Assembly (NCBI RefSeq): GCF_040675875.1
Contig: NZ_JBEGII010000001.1
Location: 682,001-746,000 of the forward strand
Reading direction: 5' to 3'
DNA: 64,000 nt
From: Microbacterium sp. LWO12-1.2
GTDB lineage: Bacteria > Actinomycetota > Actinomycetes > Actinomycetales > Microbacteriaceae
Shown: positions 17,001 through 24,782 of the stretch, one piece after another
Layout: each line of letters begins with the position of its first letter
Position numbering within the stretch: position 1 is the first letter of the stretch
The notes under the pieces: model-generated
The model's database searches: none
Seen by the model: the letters and a program-made list of their open reading frames with translations, nothing else
Told to the model about the DNA's origin: nothing
Translations under genes and position numbers: made by a program

Positions 17001-17311
17001 TCGAGCATGCCCAGCTCGCCGCCTACCAGGTCGCCGTGCAGCAGGGACTGATCGACGGTGCGGCCCCTGCGGCGCTCGCGGGCGCACGGCTCGTCATCGT
17101 CTCCAAGACGCTGGCGAAGAGCGACTATCGCATCGCACACCAGCATCCCCTCGATGACGAGGCGCGGAGCGCGTTCCTCCGACGAGTGGCCGACGCCGCC
17201 CGCGGGATGTCGGCGTCGAGCTTCACGGCGCAGGTCGAGTCCCACTGCGCCGACACGCAGCGGCGCGTGCACCCCTGCCGCATCCACACGGTTCCGGCGG
17301 TGAGCGCGTGA
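14087..17311 (+). CDS. adnA: AdnA-like UvrD-family helicase-nuclease subunit
   Basis: 1074 aa; mycobacterial AdnA is similar in size. With AdnB it forms a heterodimeric motor-nuclease that resects double-strand breaks. The N-terminal SF1 motor has a GAPGTGKT loop near residue 23. Other motor motifs are degenerate: motif II reads DDAQ, motif III lacks the QxxxxFR form, motif V lacks the His-x-Ala-Lys-Gly core. The C-terminal PD-(D/E)XK nuclease is intact (GTIVHEAME, GYIDRVE, VVDLKTGK, QLAAYQ). Three Cys (EEC near its start, then C-x9-C near the end) resemble an incomplete Fe-S set. It overlaps the AdnB-like gene by GTGA. The AdnA assignment rests on pairing and order. Confidence 0.85.
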   Translation: MTGDAAQRAVVTAETHASGVIIGAPGTGKTRALVDRVVHLLDVESLHPEEVLVLTPSRQAATSLRDRIGVRIGQATPGPLARSLGSFAFQVVRGAMVRAGAEPPALLTGADQDRIIAELLAGDEEDGLIAWPEALSASVRASKGFRSELRAFLAECTELGARPGELRDAGDPVWAAAAEFLVEYRSVLDALRSAHRDAADLLSEASAILQTADDATLGPLAPLRVVLIDDAQELTRGGIAVVRALRGRGVAVHAFGDPDISSGTFRGASPELFAQLAGALGEVHVLDEPHRQKPALTALTRTITQAIGVSGRVEHRRPPGTTDGDDAEATSAVSTFVAPSPHEELDRIAGVMREWHLTAGIRWDRMAVIAHDTRQVTQLETELAAREIPTKAAGVQRPLGSEGIVRDIVGIVRLALTPVEDRTALELEEALRTPFGGMDAIGLRRLRARLRHIELEQGGSTPARELLRRAMAKPAHFTLIDAPESRTAARFADTIAALETAAASGETVHDLLWRVWDQARAVDGRRLHVAWREISMQPTGAETARALDALVSLFDAAKRFVERTPNEHPEVFVRDILDSEVPEDSLSTPDRPGRVTLLTPATALGTEFDAVVVAGVQDGVWPNVRLRGGMLQTWRLADALAASRTGMRVEAPTPLDRRRSALHDELRLFVRAVSRARDRLLITAVDDDDMTPSAFFGFLPPPDPPERHASAEHPLTLRGSVARNRRVLTTSRVESVRQDAAEQLAVLAREGVPGADPVDWYGVVPVSTQVPLRDLEVEGARVSPSKMESYEECGLNWVVSALGGDTVMPPTAGIGTIVHEAMERVPDGDLERMRAIVAEHWPELDFETEWIGRKERRRADLFVDRLHTYLGEVRADGGRVLGSEARFDFAVALGDDHVAPQVRPVDAEDIGPRAIVSGYIDRVEAYPEGHGEHAHARGRGWVEMAPGADGERAVVVDLKTGKTDPESDSGVVEHAQLAAYQVAVQQGLIDGAAPAALAGARLVIVSKTLAKSDYRIAHQHPLDDEARSAFLRRVADAARGMSASSFTAQVESHCADTQRRVHPCRIHTVPAVSA

Positions 17312-20300
17312 CGGGCTGGGAGGGTGCGTACGGCATCTCCGCGACGGATGTCGCCGCCGCCCTGGGGCAGCCCTCGCCGACCGCGGCGCAACAGCGCGTG
17401 ATCGAAGCGCCGCCTGAGCCCGCGCTCGTCGTCGCGGGTGCCGGCAGCGGCAAGACCGAGACCATGTCGGGCCGCGTGGTCTGGCTCGTCGCGAACGGTC
17501 ATGTGCGCCGAGACGAGATCCTGGGACTCACGTTCACGCGCAAGGCCGCAGGCGAACTCTCCGAGCGGATCGGTGCGCGTCTCGCCCTGATCGACGAGTA
17601 CGGCCGTCGCGGCCTGCTCCCGCATCTGCCGGAGATCGTCCGCTCCGGCGCATTGCGCCGTGTCGACGACGCCGCGGCCGGGAGACAGCGCGATGTGGTG
17701 CGGGCGCACGTGCTCGATGAGCTCGCGGCCACGCACGGCACCGGCTGGAACCCCGCCGCCGCACGCTCGGCGGAGGACCTCATGATCCGGCCCCGCGTCT
17801 CGACGTACAACGCATTCGCCGACGGTATCGTGCGTGAGCATGCGGCGCGGATCGGGCGCGACCCCGACGTGGCGATGCTCAGCCAGGCCGCCTCCTGGAT
17901 CCTGGCGCGCGAAGTGGTGCTGCGCTCCGACCTCCCCGAGCTCGAAGGCATCGACTATGCCCTCGGGACGGTGATCGATGCGGTGCAGCGTCTCGCCGGC
18001 GATGCGCTCGATCACCGCGTGGATCTCGATCGCGCGGAGAGGATCGCGCGGGAACAGGCTCGTGCATTCGAGCCGTACCGTGGCAATGGCGACGTCGAGA
18101 AGGCCGCGACCAACCTGCTCAGCCTGCCCACGATCACCCACCTCGTGCGCGACTACATCGCCGAGAAGCAGCGCCGTGGCGTGCTCGACTTCGCCGATCA
18201 GGTGGGTGGCGCCTATGACATCGTCGAGTCGGCGCCCGATGTACGTGCGGAACTGCGGGAACTGCACCGCGTGGTCCTGCTCGACGAGTATCAGGACACC
18301 TCGGTGATCCAGACGAAGTTCCTCGCCGAGCTCTTCCGTGACGCGGCGGTCATGGCCGTCGGCGATCCTCACCAGTCCATCTACGGCTGGCGCGGTGCCA
18401 GCGCCGACAACCTCTACGCCTTCTCCCGCTCGTTCTCGAGCCAGGGTGAAGTCCAGACCTACAGCCTGATGACCAGCTGGCGCAACGACCGGCGCATCCT
18501 GGACATCGCGAACAGCGTGCTCACTCCGCTCCAGCGGCCCGAGCTCGACGTTCCGCCCCTCGATCCACGGCCAGGGGCCGATGCGGGGGCGGTCACCGTG
18601 CGCTATCCGTTCACCGTGGACGACGAAGCCTCCGATGTCGCCGAATGGTTCGCCGAGCGTCGTGCGGCGCACGACGCGGATCCGACGCGCACGCGCCCAC
18701 ACACCGGTGCGATCCTGTTCCGCTCCAAGCGGCACATGCAGACCTTCGCCGCGGCACTCGCAGCGCGGGGCATCCCGCATCGTATTCTCGGCCTCGGCGG
18801 GCTGCTGGCCACGCCCGAGGTGGTCGACGTCGTCTCTGTGTTGCGAGTGGTGCATGATCCGACCGCGGGCTCCGCACTGATCCGCCTCCTCACCGGTCCT
18901 CGGTTCGGCGTGGGCGTGGCCGACATGGCGGCGCTGTACGACCTCGGCCGAACATTGGCGGAGCGCGATACCGCGATGATGCCGCTGCCCGACGAGGTGC
19001 GAGCGCGTCTGCGCTCCTCGCGCGGTGCCGATGAAGCCGTGTCTATCGTCGATGCGGTCGATGTCGTTCGCGCCGTGCGTGACGACTACCGCATGCTGGA
19101 GGCCATCACGCCGGACGGACGTCAGCGCATCCGCGCCGCGGGAGAGATGCTCGAACGGCTGCGGCGCGCGTCGTCGCAGCCGATCCCCGAGCTGATCCGC
19201 TTGATCGAGCTCGAGCTGCGCCTCGACATCGAACTGGCGGCGAACGAGACACGCGGCCCGGCGCGCATCGCGGCGACCCAGCTGCGCGCCTTCTCCGACG
19301 AGGTGCGCGCATTCCTCGCCGCCGACGATCGCGGGACCATCGGGAGTCTGCTCGCGTGGCTCGCCAAGGCCGAGAGCACCGATGAGCTGATGCCACGGCC
19401 GGAGCCGCCGGAACCCGGCGTGGTGCAGCTGCTCACGATCCATGGCTCCAAGGGCCTCGAGTGGGATGCCGTGGCCGTCGTTCGGCTGGTGGTCGATGAG
19501 CTGCCCGGCCGGGTCTCCGACACCTCGGGGTGGTTCGGGTTCGGTGTGGTGCCGTTCGCGTTGCGTGGTGACCGCGACGCGCTCCCGACCTTCACATGGG
19601 ACCCCGAGTCGGCGATGGAGGGCGAGAGCGATCCGAAGAAGAGACAGGCGCTCGCCCAGTCGTCGTTGTCCGGAGGCGTGACCAAGGCGAACCCGCAGGG
19701 GGGAGCGCTGAAGCGGTTCAAAGATGACTATCGGCAGTACCAGCAGCAGGAGGAGCGCCGACTGGCGTATGTGGCCGTGACCCGCGCGCGCACGGACCTG
19801 TTGCTCAGCGGTTCGCACTGGGCTGGACAGAAGTCTCCGCGCATGCCCAGCCCCTACCTGGTGGAGGCGATGGAGGTCCTCGGCCTTGAGGCCATCGAGC
19901 CGGTCGACCCGGATGAGAATCCCTATGACGGTCCCGGATCGACGCTCAGCTGGCCCCTCGACCCCTTGGGCGGCCGCCGCGCCGTGGTCACTGCGGCCGC
20001 GGAAGCTGTCCGGAGCGCTGCGACGAGGGGGGAAGGTCTCGAGCCGTCGCCCGAGTTGGCGAGGCTGCTCGCCGAGCGCGCGGCGCGCCTGCGAGGTGCG
20101 GACGCCGTCGCCCCCACCCGTGTCCCGGCCTCGCGGTTCAAGGACTACGTGACGGATTTCTCCGGCACGCTGTCGTCGATCGTGCGGCCGATGCCCGAGC
20201 GTCCCTACCGTCAGACGCGTCTGGGCACCCTGTTCCACGCCTGGGTGGAACGTCGCTCAGAACTGGTCGGCGTGGGCAGCCGTGTCGATGAGGCCCTGTG

Positions 20301-20811
20301 GGAGCTCGACGAGGACGAGTCCTCAGCCGCCGTGCCGGACGCGTTCTCGGGCGAGCCCTCGGTCACAGCATCGGACGACGCAGCCCTCGCCGCGCTGCAA
20401 TCGACGTTCGAGCGCAGCGAATGGGGCCCACTGCTCCCGATCGCCGTCGAGATCGAGATCGACTTCGCCTTGGGGGGAGGGATGCTCGGCGTCGAAGCCG
20501 ACCCCGAGCATCGCGAACACATCGTGATCTGCAAGCTCGACGCGGTCTACCGCCGGGAGGACCGCGGCGGTCGCATCGAGATCGTGGACTGGAAGACGGG
20601 AAAGGCTCCGAAGACCGCGCAGGAGCGCGAGGAGCGCATGCTGCAGCTGGCGTTGTACCGACTCGCGTATCACCGTCGGTTCGACGTTCCGCTCGAGGAG
20701 ATCGACGTCGCGCTCTACTACGTCGGCGATGACCTCATCATCCGTGACGACCGGATCTACTCCGAGGAAGAGCTCTTCCAGCGCTGGAGCGCGGCGCGCG
20801 CGGCACGCTGA
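17308..20811 (+). CDS. adnB: AdnB-like UvrD-family helicase-nuclease subunit
   Basis: 1167 aa. SF1A helicase with C-terminal nuclease, partner of the upstream gene. The motor motifs are complete: AGAGSGKTETM, TFTRKAAGEL, DEYQDT, GDPHQSIYGWRGA, SWRND, HGSKGLEWD, YVAVTRAR. The nuclease shows GTLFHAW, KLDAVYR, VDWKTGK and QLALYR. In the mycobacterial complex AdnB is the lead motor, which fits the intact motifs here and the degenerate ones in AdnA. GTG 17308 overlaps the AdnA stop by 4 bases. The last 55 bp overlap the convergent kinase-fold gene. Confidence 0.9.
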   Translation: MTGWEGAYGISATDVAAALGQPSPTAAQQRVIEAPPEPALVVAGAGSGKTETMSGRVVWLVANGHVRRDEILGLTFTRKAAGELSERIGARLALIDEYGRRGLLPHLPEIVRSGALRRVDDAAAGRQRDVVRAHVLDELAATHGTGWNPAAARSAEDLMIRPRVSTYNAFADGIVREHAARIGRDPDVAMLSQAASWILAREVVLRSDLPELEGIDYALGTVIDAVQRLAGDALDHRVDLDRAERIAREQARAFEPYRGNGDVEKAATNLLSLPTITHLVRDYIAEKQRRGVLDFADQVGGAYDIVESAPDVRAELRELHRVVLLDEYQDTSVIQTKFLAELFRDAAVMAVGDPHQSIYGWRGASADNLYAFSRSFSSQGEVQTYSLMTSWRNDRRILDIANSVLTPLQRPELDVPPLDPRPGADAGAVTVRYPFTVDDEASDVAEWFAERRAAHDADPTRTRPHTGAILFRSKRHMQTFAAALAARGIPHRILGLGGLLATPEVVDVVSVLRVVHDPTAGSALIRLLTGPRFGVGVADMAALYDLGRTLAERDTAMMPLPDEVRARLRSSRGADEAVSIVDAVDVVRAVRDDYRMLEAITPDGRQRIRAAGEMLERLRRASSQPIPELIRLIELELRLDIELAANETRGPARIAATQLRAFSDEVRAFLAADDRGTIGSLLAWLAKAESTDELMPRPEPPEPGVVQLLTIHGSKGLEWDAVAVVRLVVDELPGRVSDTSGWFGFGVVPFALRGDRDALPTFTWDPESAMEGESDPKKRQALAQSSLSGGVTKANPQGGALKRFKDDYRQYQQQEERRLAYVAVTRARTDLLLSGSHWAGQKSPRMPSPYLVEAMEVLGLEAIEPVDPDENPYDGPGSTLSWPLDPLGGRRAVVTAAAEAVRSAATRGEGLEPSPELARLLAERAARLRGADAVAPTRVPASRFKDYVTDFSGTLSSIVRPMPERPYRQTRLGTLFHAWVERRSELVGVGSRVDEALWELDEDESSAAVPDAFSGEPSVTASDDAALAALQSTFERSEWGPLLPIAVEIEIDFALGGGMLGVEADPEHREHIVICKLDAVYRREDRGGRIEIVDWKTGKAPKTAQEREERMLQLALYRLAYHRRFDVPLEEIDVALYYVGDDLIIRDDRIYSEEELFQRWSAARAAR

Positions 20812-22118
20812 GCTTCCTCTTCGGAGTCGAAGTCCGCATCGGCGGCCGAATCGGTGTCGGGGGAGCGAAGTGGATGCGACTCTTCACGCACCCCGGCGGC
20901 GCCCGTCGTCCCGGCGAACAGCCCGCTCACGCCGGAGAGGTCCTCGGTCTCGACGGTGAGCATCTCCGCCCGGCGCGCGGCGTCGGCGTCGCCGTCCTCA
21001 CGCGTAGTCGAGGGGAGCGGTTGCACGGGCCCGGTCTTCTCGGCGTCGGCGTTCGTGTCGAGCCACAGCTCGTCGGGGTTGTACGCATCGGTCTGCATCG
21101 AGGTGTCGATCGCGGAACCGGTTTCGACGGGCACGCGATCCAGCGCGTCCATCGCGGAATCGACTCCCGCCCCGAGAGTGGCGATCACGCTGAGATCGTC
21201 GTCGCGCAGGCCGTCAGCGAGGGATTCCAGGAGCGCAGCGGCGTCGTCGACGATGTCGCTGCGGCGCATCGAGTCACCGTGGACCAGCCAGCGCGCGAAC
21301 TCCAGTTCCGCGAGAAGCCGCGCACGCACGTCGAGCGCGGCATCGGGAACCCGGTCGAGGCTTCGGGAGTACGAGGCATGCACATCGGGCGCGGCATCCG
21401 GCGCCGCCGACAACCAGGCGAGATCGACGGCGGGGTCTCCCACGGCGAGTCCGTGCCAGCCGACCAGGCCGGTGACCTCGGGTCCGCGCTCGGGATCGTC
21501 GTCGAACAGGAAGGATGTCGACTGGACGCCGCCGAGCACCACGGTGGACTCGAAGCGCCAGAGGTCATCGTCGCTGATCGCCTGCCTCCACCGCACCGTC
21601 AGGCGGGCGGGGACGCGCCCGGTCGCGGCGGCTTCGTCGATGAGGCGCGCCAGTTCCTCCCGGCTCTCCTCCGCTGACTTCGAGACGAGGCCGGCGCCAC
21701 GCACGACCGAGGTGGGCAGCCCGTGGACCGCTGCGATCGCCGCGCCCATCGACTCGGCTGCGCCGCGCCCTGACGGGACCATCGCCGCTTCGATCTGGAA
21801 TCCGGGGAGAAGTCCGGTGACGAGCGCGCGACCTTCTCCGACGCGCGTCTCGCCGATGTACTCCGGGGCCTTGAACGGCAGCATGGCGCGCGCTCCCGCC
21901 GTGAGTGCGCGGAGCGCCAGAGCCTCTGCGGCCAGTTCCCGCCCGGTCTCATCGTCATCGGCGATGCGGATCGCGAGCTCGCGTCCGTCGGCGAGCGTGG
22001 CCACGGCGGAGTCGAATCGTCCGTCAGCGGCGGCCGTCAGTGCGCGAGCGCCCGTGACCTCCGCCCCGGGCAGTGCAGCCGTCACTGCCGCGGCTAGAGT
22101 GAAAGGAGAGCGTCCCAT
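20757..22118 (-). CDS. Aminoglycoside-phosphotransferase-fold protein, probable pseudokinase
   Basis: 453 aa. Residues 1-300 have the APH/choline-kinase fold: a VTGLLPG hinge-like stretch and a late VGDPAVDLAWL element typical of the family. The HGDxxxxN catalytic loop position reads LGGVQSTS, and the metal-binding Asp (usually in IDWE) reads VGWHG, so both key acidic residues appear lost. Annotation as a macrolide or aminoglycoside kinase would be unsafe. Residues about 330-453 form an acidic disordered tail. ATG 22118 lies six bases after TACCCT. The gene is convergent with AdnB and divergent from NudC, in a helicase neighbourhood. Confidence 0.75.
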   Translation of the reverse strand: MGRSPFTLAAAVTAALPGAEVTGARALTAAADGRFDSAVATLADGRELAIRIADDDETGRELAAEALALRALTAGARAMLPFKAPEYIGETRVGEGRALVTGLLPGFQIEAAMVPSGRGAAESMGAAIAAVHGLPTSVVRGAGLVSKSAEESREELARLIDEAAATGRVPARLTVRWRQAISDDDLWRFESTVVLGGVQSTSFLFDDDPERGPEVTGLVGWHGLAVGDPAVDLAWLSAAPDAAPDVHASYSRSLDRVPDAALDVRARLLAELEFARWLVHGDSMRRSDIVDDAAALLESLADGLRDDDLSVIATLGAGVDSAMDALDRVPVETGSAIDTSMQTDAYNPDELWLDTNADAEKTGPVQPLPSTTREDGDADAARRAEMLTVETEDLSGVSGLFAGTTGAAGVREESHPLRSPDTDSAADADFDSEEEAQRAARAALQRWKSSSSE

Positions 22119-22124
22119 GCCCTT

Positions 22125-22130
22125 AGGGTA
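22125..22130 (-). promoter_or_regulatory. -10 box for the kinase-fold gene (leaderless type)
   Basis: TACCCT on the minus strand, six bases before ATG 22118. It rejects the longer frame beginning near 22487. Confidence 0.5.
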
Positions 22131-22182
22131 GGTCGGCTCAGGGGCGGTCCCGCCTCCGCCACGCCCGTGAGAGAGGGAGTCG

Positions 22183-23064
22183 ATGACCATTCGCCGTTCA
22201 TCTCTCGACCGCGCCGCTGATCTCCGCGAGGAGCCAGGGGTGCTGGATCGACTGCGCAGCGACACCGAGACCCGCACGATCGTCGTGCGCGATGGGCGCG
22301 TTCGCGTCGTCGATTCCGCTCTGCTGCGGGTCTCGCCGGACGAGGTCGGTGATGCGGCGTGGGCGCTGCTCGGCCGCGACGAGGACGGCGCGCCCGTGCT
22401 GCTCGCTGCGCTTCCCCCGGAGACGGAGAGCGTCGACGCGGCGCCCGATGAGATCTGGCTCGGGTTGCGCGACCTGGGCGGCCGCATCGACGCGGAAGAG
22501 ACCGAGCTCCTGGTCGAGGCGATCGCGGTGGCGGGCTGGCTCCGTGACGCGCGCTTCTGCCCGACGTGCGGAGGCGGAACCGAGCTGCGTCAGGCCGGGT
22601 GGTCCCGACGCTGCCTCTCCTGCGGACGCGAGCATTTCCCGCGCACCGATCCCGCCGTGATCGTCGCGGTCGAGAGCGCGGACGGTGAACGGCTGCTGCT
22701 CGGCGCGAACGCGAACTGGGGCGGACGCATGTACTCGTGCTTCGCCGGGTTCGCCGAGGCAGGGGAGTCTCTCGAAGCGACGGTCCACAGGGAGCTCGAG
22801 GAGGAGTCGGGAGTGCGCCTCGCCGCCCTGCGGTACATCTCCTCGCAGGCGTGGCCGTTCCCGCGCTCCCTCATGATCGGATTCCGCGCGGTCGTCGATG
22901 ACGAGTCGGCGGCCCGCGCCGACGGCGAGGAGATTATCGATCTTCGTTGGTTCACCAGGGCGGAGATCCGCACGGCACTCGTCGGCGACGGCCCCGTGGG
23001 GCTTCCCGGACCTGCCTCGATCGCCAGGGCGTTGATCGTGGACTGGCTCGAGGATCGGGCGTGA
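22183..23064 (+). CDS. nudC: NAD+ diphosphatase / NAD-RNA decapping hydrolase NudC
   Basis: 293 aa. It splits NADH/NAD+ to NMN and AMP and removes NAD caps from RNA. Domains in order are an N-terminal NUDIX-like part, a zinc ribbon (CPTCGG and CLSCG), the Nudix box (GFAEAGES then RELEEESG) and the NudC signature SQAWPFPRS. The signature normally has Pro where Ala is seen, otherwise it is intact. ATG 22183 follows GAGAGGGAG with good spacing. Its TGA overlaps the GTG of the UvrD2-like gene by 4 bases, so decapping enzyme and helicase are coexpressed, as I recall in mycobacteria (Rv3199c-Rv3198c). Confidence 0.93.
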   Translation: MTIRRSSLDRAADLREEPGVLDRLRSDTETRTIVVRDGRVRVVDSALLRVSPDEVGDAAWALLGRDEDGAPVLLAALPPETESVDAAPDEIWLGLRDLGGRIDAEETELLVEAIAVAGWLRDARFCPTCGGGTELRQAGWSRRCLSCGREHFPRTDPAVIVAVESADGERLLLGANANWGGRMYSCFAGFAEAGESLEATVHRELEEESGVRLAALRYISSQAWPFPRSLMIGFRAVVDDESAARADGEEIIDLRWFTRAEIRTALVGDGPVGLPGPASIARALIVDWLEDRA

Positions 23065-24782
23065 GCGCGCTCGACGCACTCGACGAACGGCAACGGCAGG
23101 CGGCATCGGTGCTGCGCGGCCCCGTCGCCGTCCTGGCCGGCGCCGGAACCGGAAAGACTCGGGTGATCACGCACCGCATCGCGCATGGCGTCGACACCGG
23201 TGCCTATTCGCCTGGTCGCGTGATGGCCGTCACGTTCACGGCCAAGGCAGCGGGCGAACTGCGCGGACGGCTTCGGGCGCTCGGTGTCGAGGGCGTCGCC
23301 GCACGCACCTTCCATGCGACGGCGCTCGCCCAACTCAACTTCTTCTGGCCCACGCTCGCGGGTTCGCCTGCGCCGTCGATCATCGACAACAAGGTCCGCA
23401 TGCTCGGCCAGGTCGCCGACGGGCTCCGTCTGCGACGCACCACCGCGACGCTCCGCGACATCGCGTCGGAGATCGAGTGGCGCAAGGTCTCGATGCTCTC
23501 GATCGAGAAGCACGCAGAGCTCGGTCGCGCGGTCACCGGTGTCGACGCCACGCAGCTCGTCGAGCTGCAGCGCGGGTACGAAGCGCTGAAGGACGAGCGT
23601 CGCCAACTCGACTTCGAGGATGTGCTCCTCGCTTGTGCCGGCATGCTGGAAGCAGAACCGCGGGTCGCTGCGTCCGTCCACGAGCAGTACCGCCACTTCA
23701 CCGTCGACGAGTTCCAAGACGTGTCGCCCCTGCAGAACCGGCTGCTGGAGCTCTGGCTCGGCGATCGGCACGACATCTGCGTGGTCGGCGATGCGAGCCA
23801 GACCATCTACTCGTTCGCGGGTGCCGAACAGCGCTATCTGCTCGAGTTCGAGCGCACCCATCCGGATGCGACGGTCGTGCGACTCGAGACGAACTATCGC
23901 TCTCAGGCGCCCATCCTCACTGCGGCGAATGCGCTGATGCGGGGGCGTCCCGGTGCTCTCGAACTCGTTCCCGCGCGGGAACAGTTCAGTGCCGATGCTC
24001 CCACCGTCACGGCGTACGACACCGAGACGGAGGAGGCCCAGGGCATCGCGGCCGCGATCTCGGCTCAGATCGCAGCGGGCGCTTCGCCGGCGGAGATCGC
24101 CGTGCTCTACCGCGCCCACGCGCAGTCCGGTGTGCTGCAGCAGGCGCTCGCCGCAGCGGGGATCGCGACGACGGTCCTCGGGGGAACCCGCTTCTTCGCG
24201 ATGCCAGAGGTGCGCCAGGCCATCCTGGCATTGCGCGCCGCGGCGATCGCCCCCACCGAGCAGGGCTTCCTCCCCGGTGTGCAGCGCGTACTGCGCGAAC
24301 TCGGTCTCACGGACGAGCCCCCGCAGGCCGGAGGTGCTCAGCGCGACGGCTGGGAAGCACGCAGGGCGATACTGCGGCTGGCCGAGGAGGCCGGGCCCGA
24401 AGCGAACCTGCGCTCCTTCAGTGACGCGCTGATGGCGCGCGCGAAGGACCAGCACGAGCCGACCATGCGCACCGTCACGCTGTCGACGCTGCATGCGGCC
24501 AAGGGACTGGAGTGGCCGCACGTGCACTTGGCCGGGTGGGCTGAAGGCGCGCTGCCGATCTCGTATGCCACGACTTTCGAGTCCATCGATGAGGAGAGAC
24601 GCCTCGCCTATGTCGGTGTCACGCGCGCAGCGCGAACCCTGGCTCTGAGCTGGTCGCGGTCCGCGGGACGAGGGGAACGGGCTCCGTCTCGGTTCCTGGC
24701 AGAGATGGGAACGACAGCGCGCGGCACCGGCATTCTGCGTGAAACGTCACCGCACTCCACACGCGGGAACCGTCAGCGCTGA
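23061..24782 (+). CDS. UvrD2-like SF1 DNA helicase
   Basis: 573 aa. ATP-dependent 3'-5' DNA helicase of the UvrD/PcrA group. Motifs are AGAGTGKTRV, TFTAKAAGEL, DEFQDVSPLQ, GDASQTIYSFAGA, NYRSQ, LHAAKGLEW and YVGVTRAAR. Mycobacterial UvrD2 is longer, with a C-terminal HRDC domain and a tetracysteine module; neither is visible, so this is a short form. GTG 23061 overlaps nudC. The final 164 bp overlap the convergent E1-like gene, so the region after motif VI is coding on both strands. Confidence 0.85.
   Translation: MSALDALDERQRQAASVLRGPVAVLAGAGTGKTRVITHRIAHGVDTGAYSPGRVMAVTFTAKAAGELRGRLRALGVEGVAARTFHATALAQLNFFWPTLAGSPAPSIIDNKVRMLGQVADGLRLRRTTATLRDIASEIEWRKVSMLSIEKHAELGRAVTGVDATQLVELQRGYEALKDERRQLDFEDVLLACAGMLEAEPRVAASVHEQYRHFTVDEFQDVSPLQNRLLELWLGDRHDICVVGDASQTIYSFAGAEQRYLLEFERTHPDATVVRLETNYRSQAPILTAANALMRGRPGALELVPAREQFSADAPTVTAYDTETEEAQGIAAAISAQIAAGASPAEIAVLYRAHAQSGVLQQALAAAGIATTVLGGTRFFAMPEVRQAILALRAAAIAPTEQGFLPGVQRVLRELGLTDEPPQAGGAQRDGWEARRAILRLAEEAGPEANLRSFSDALMARAKDQHEPTMRTVTLSTLHAAKGLEWPHVHLAGWAEGALPISYATTFESIDEERRLAYVGVTRAARTLALSWSRSAGRGERAPSRFLAEMGTTARGTGILRETSPHSTRGNRQR

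Noticed and set aside
15077..17287. A leftward ORF of 736 codons antisense to the AdnA-like gene.
   Set aside because: Shadow of a high-GC coding strand; rich in Arg, His and Gly with no motif.
17125..20238. A leftward ORF of 1037 codons antisense to the AdnB-like gene.
   Set aside because: No recognisable domain, composition typical of an antisense frame (Arg/His/Gly/Asp-rich), while the rightward frame has all helicase and nuclease motifs.
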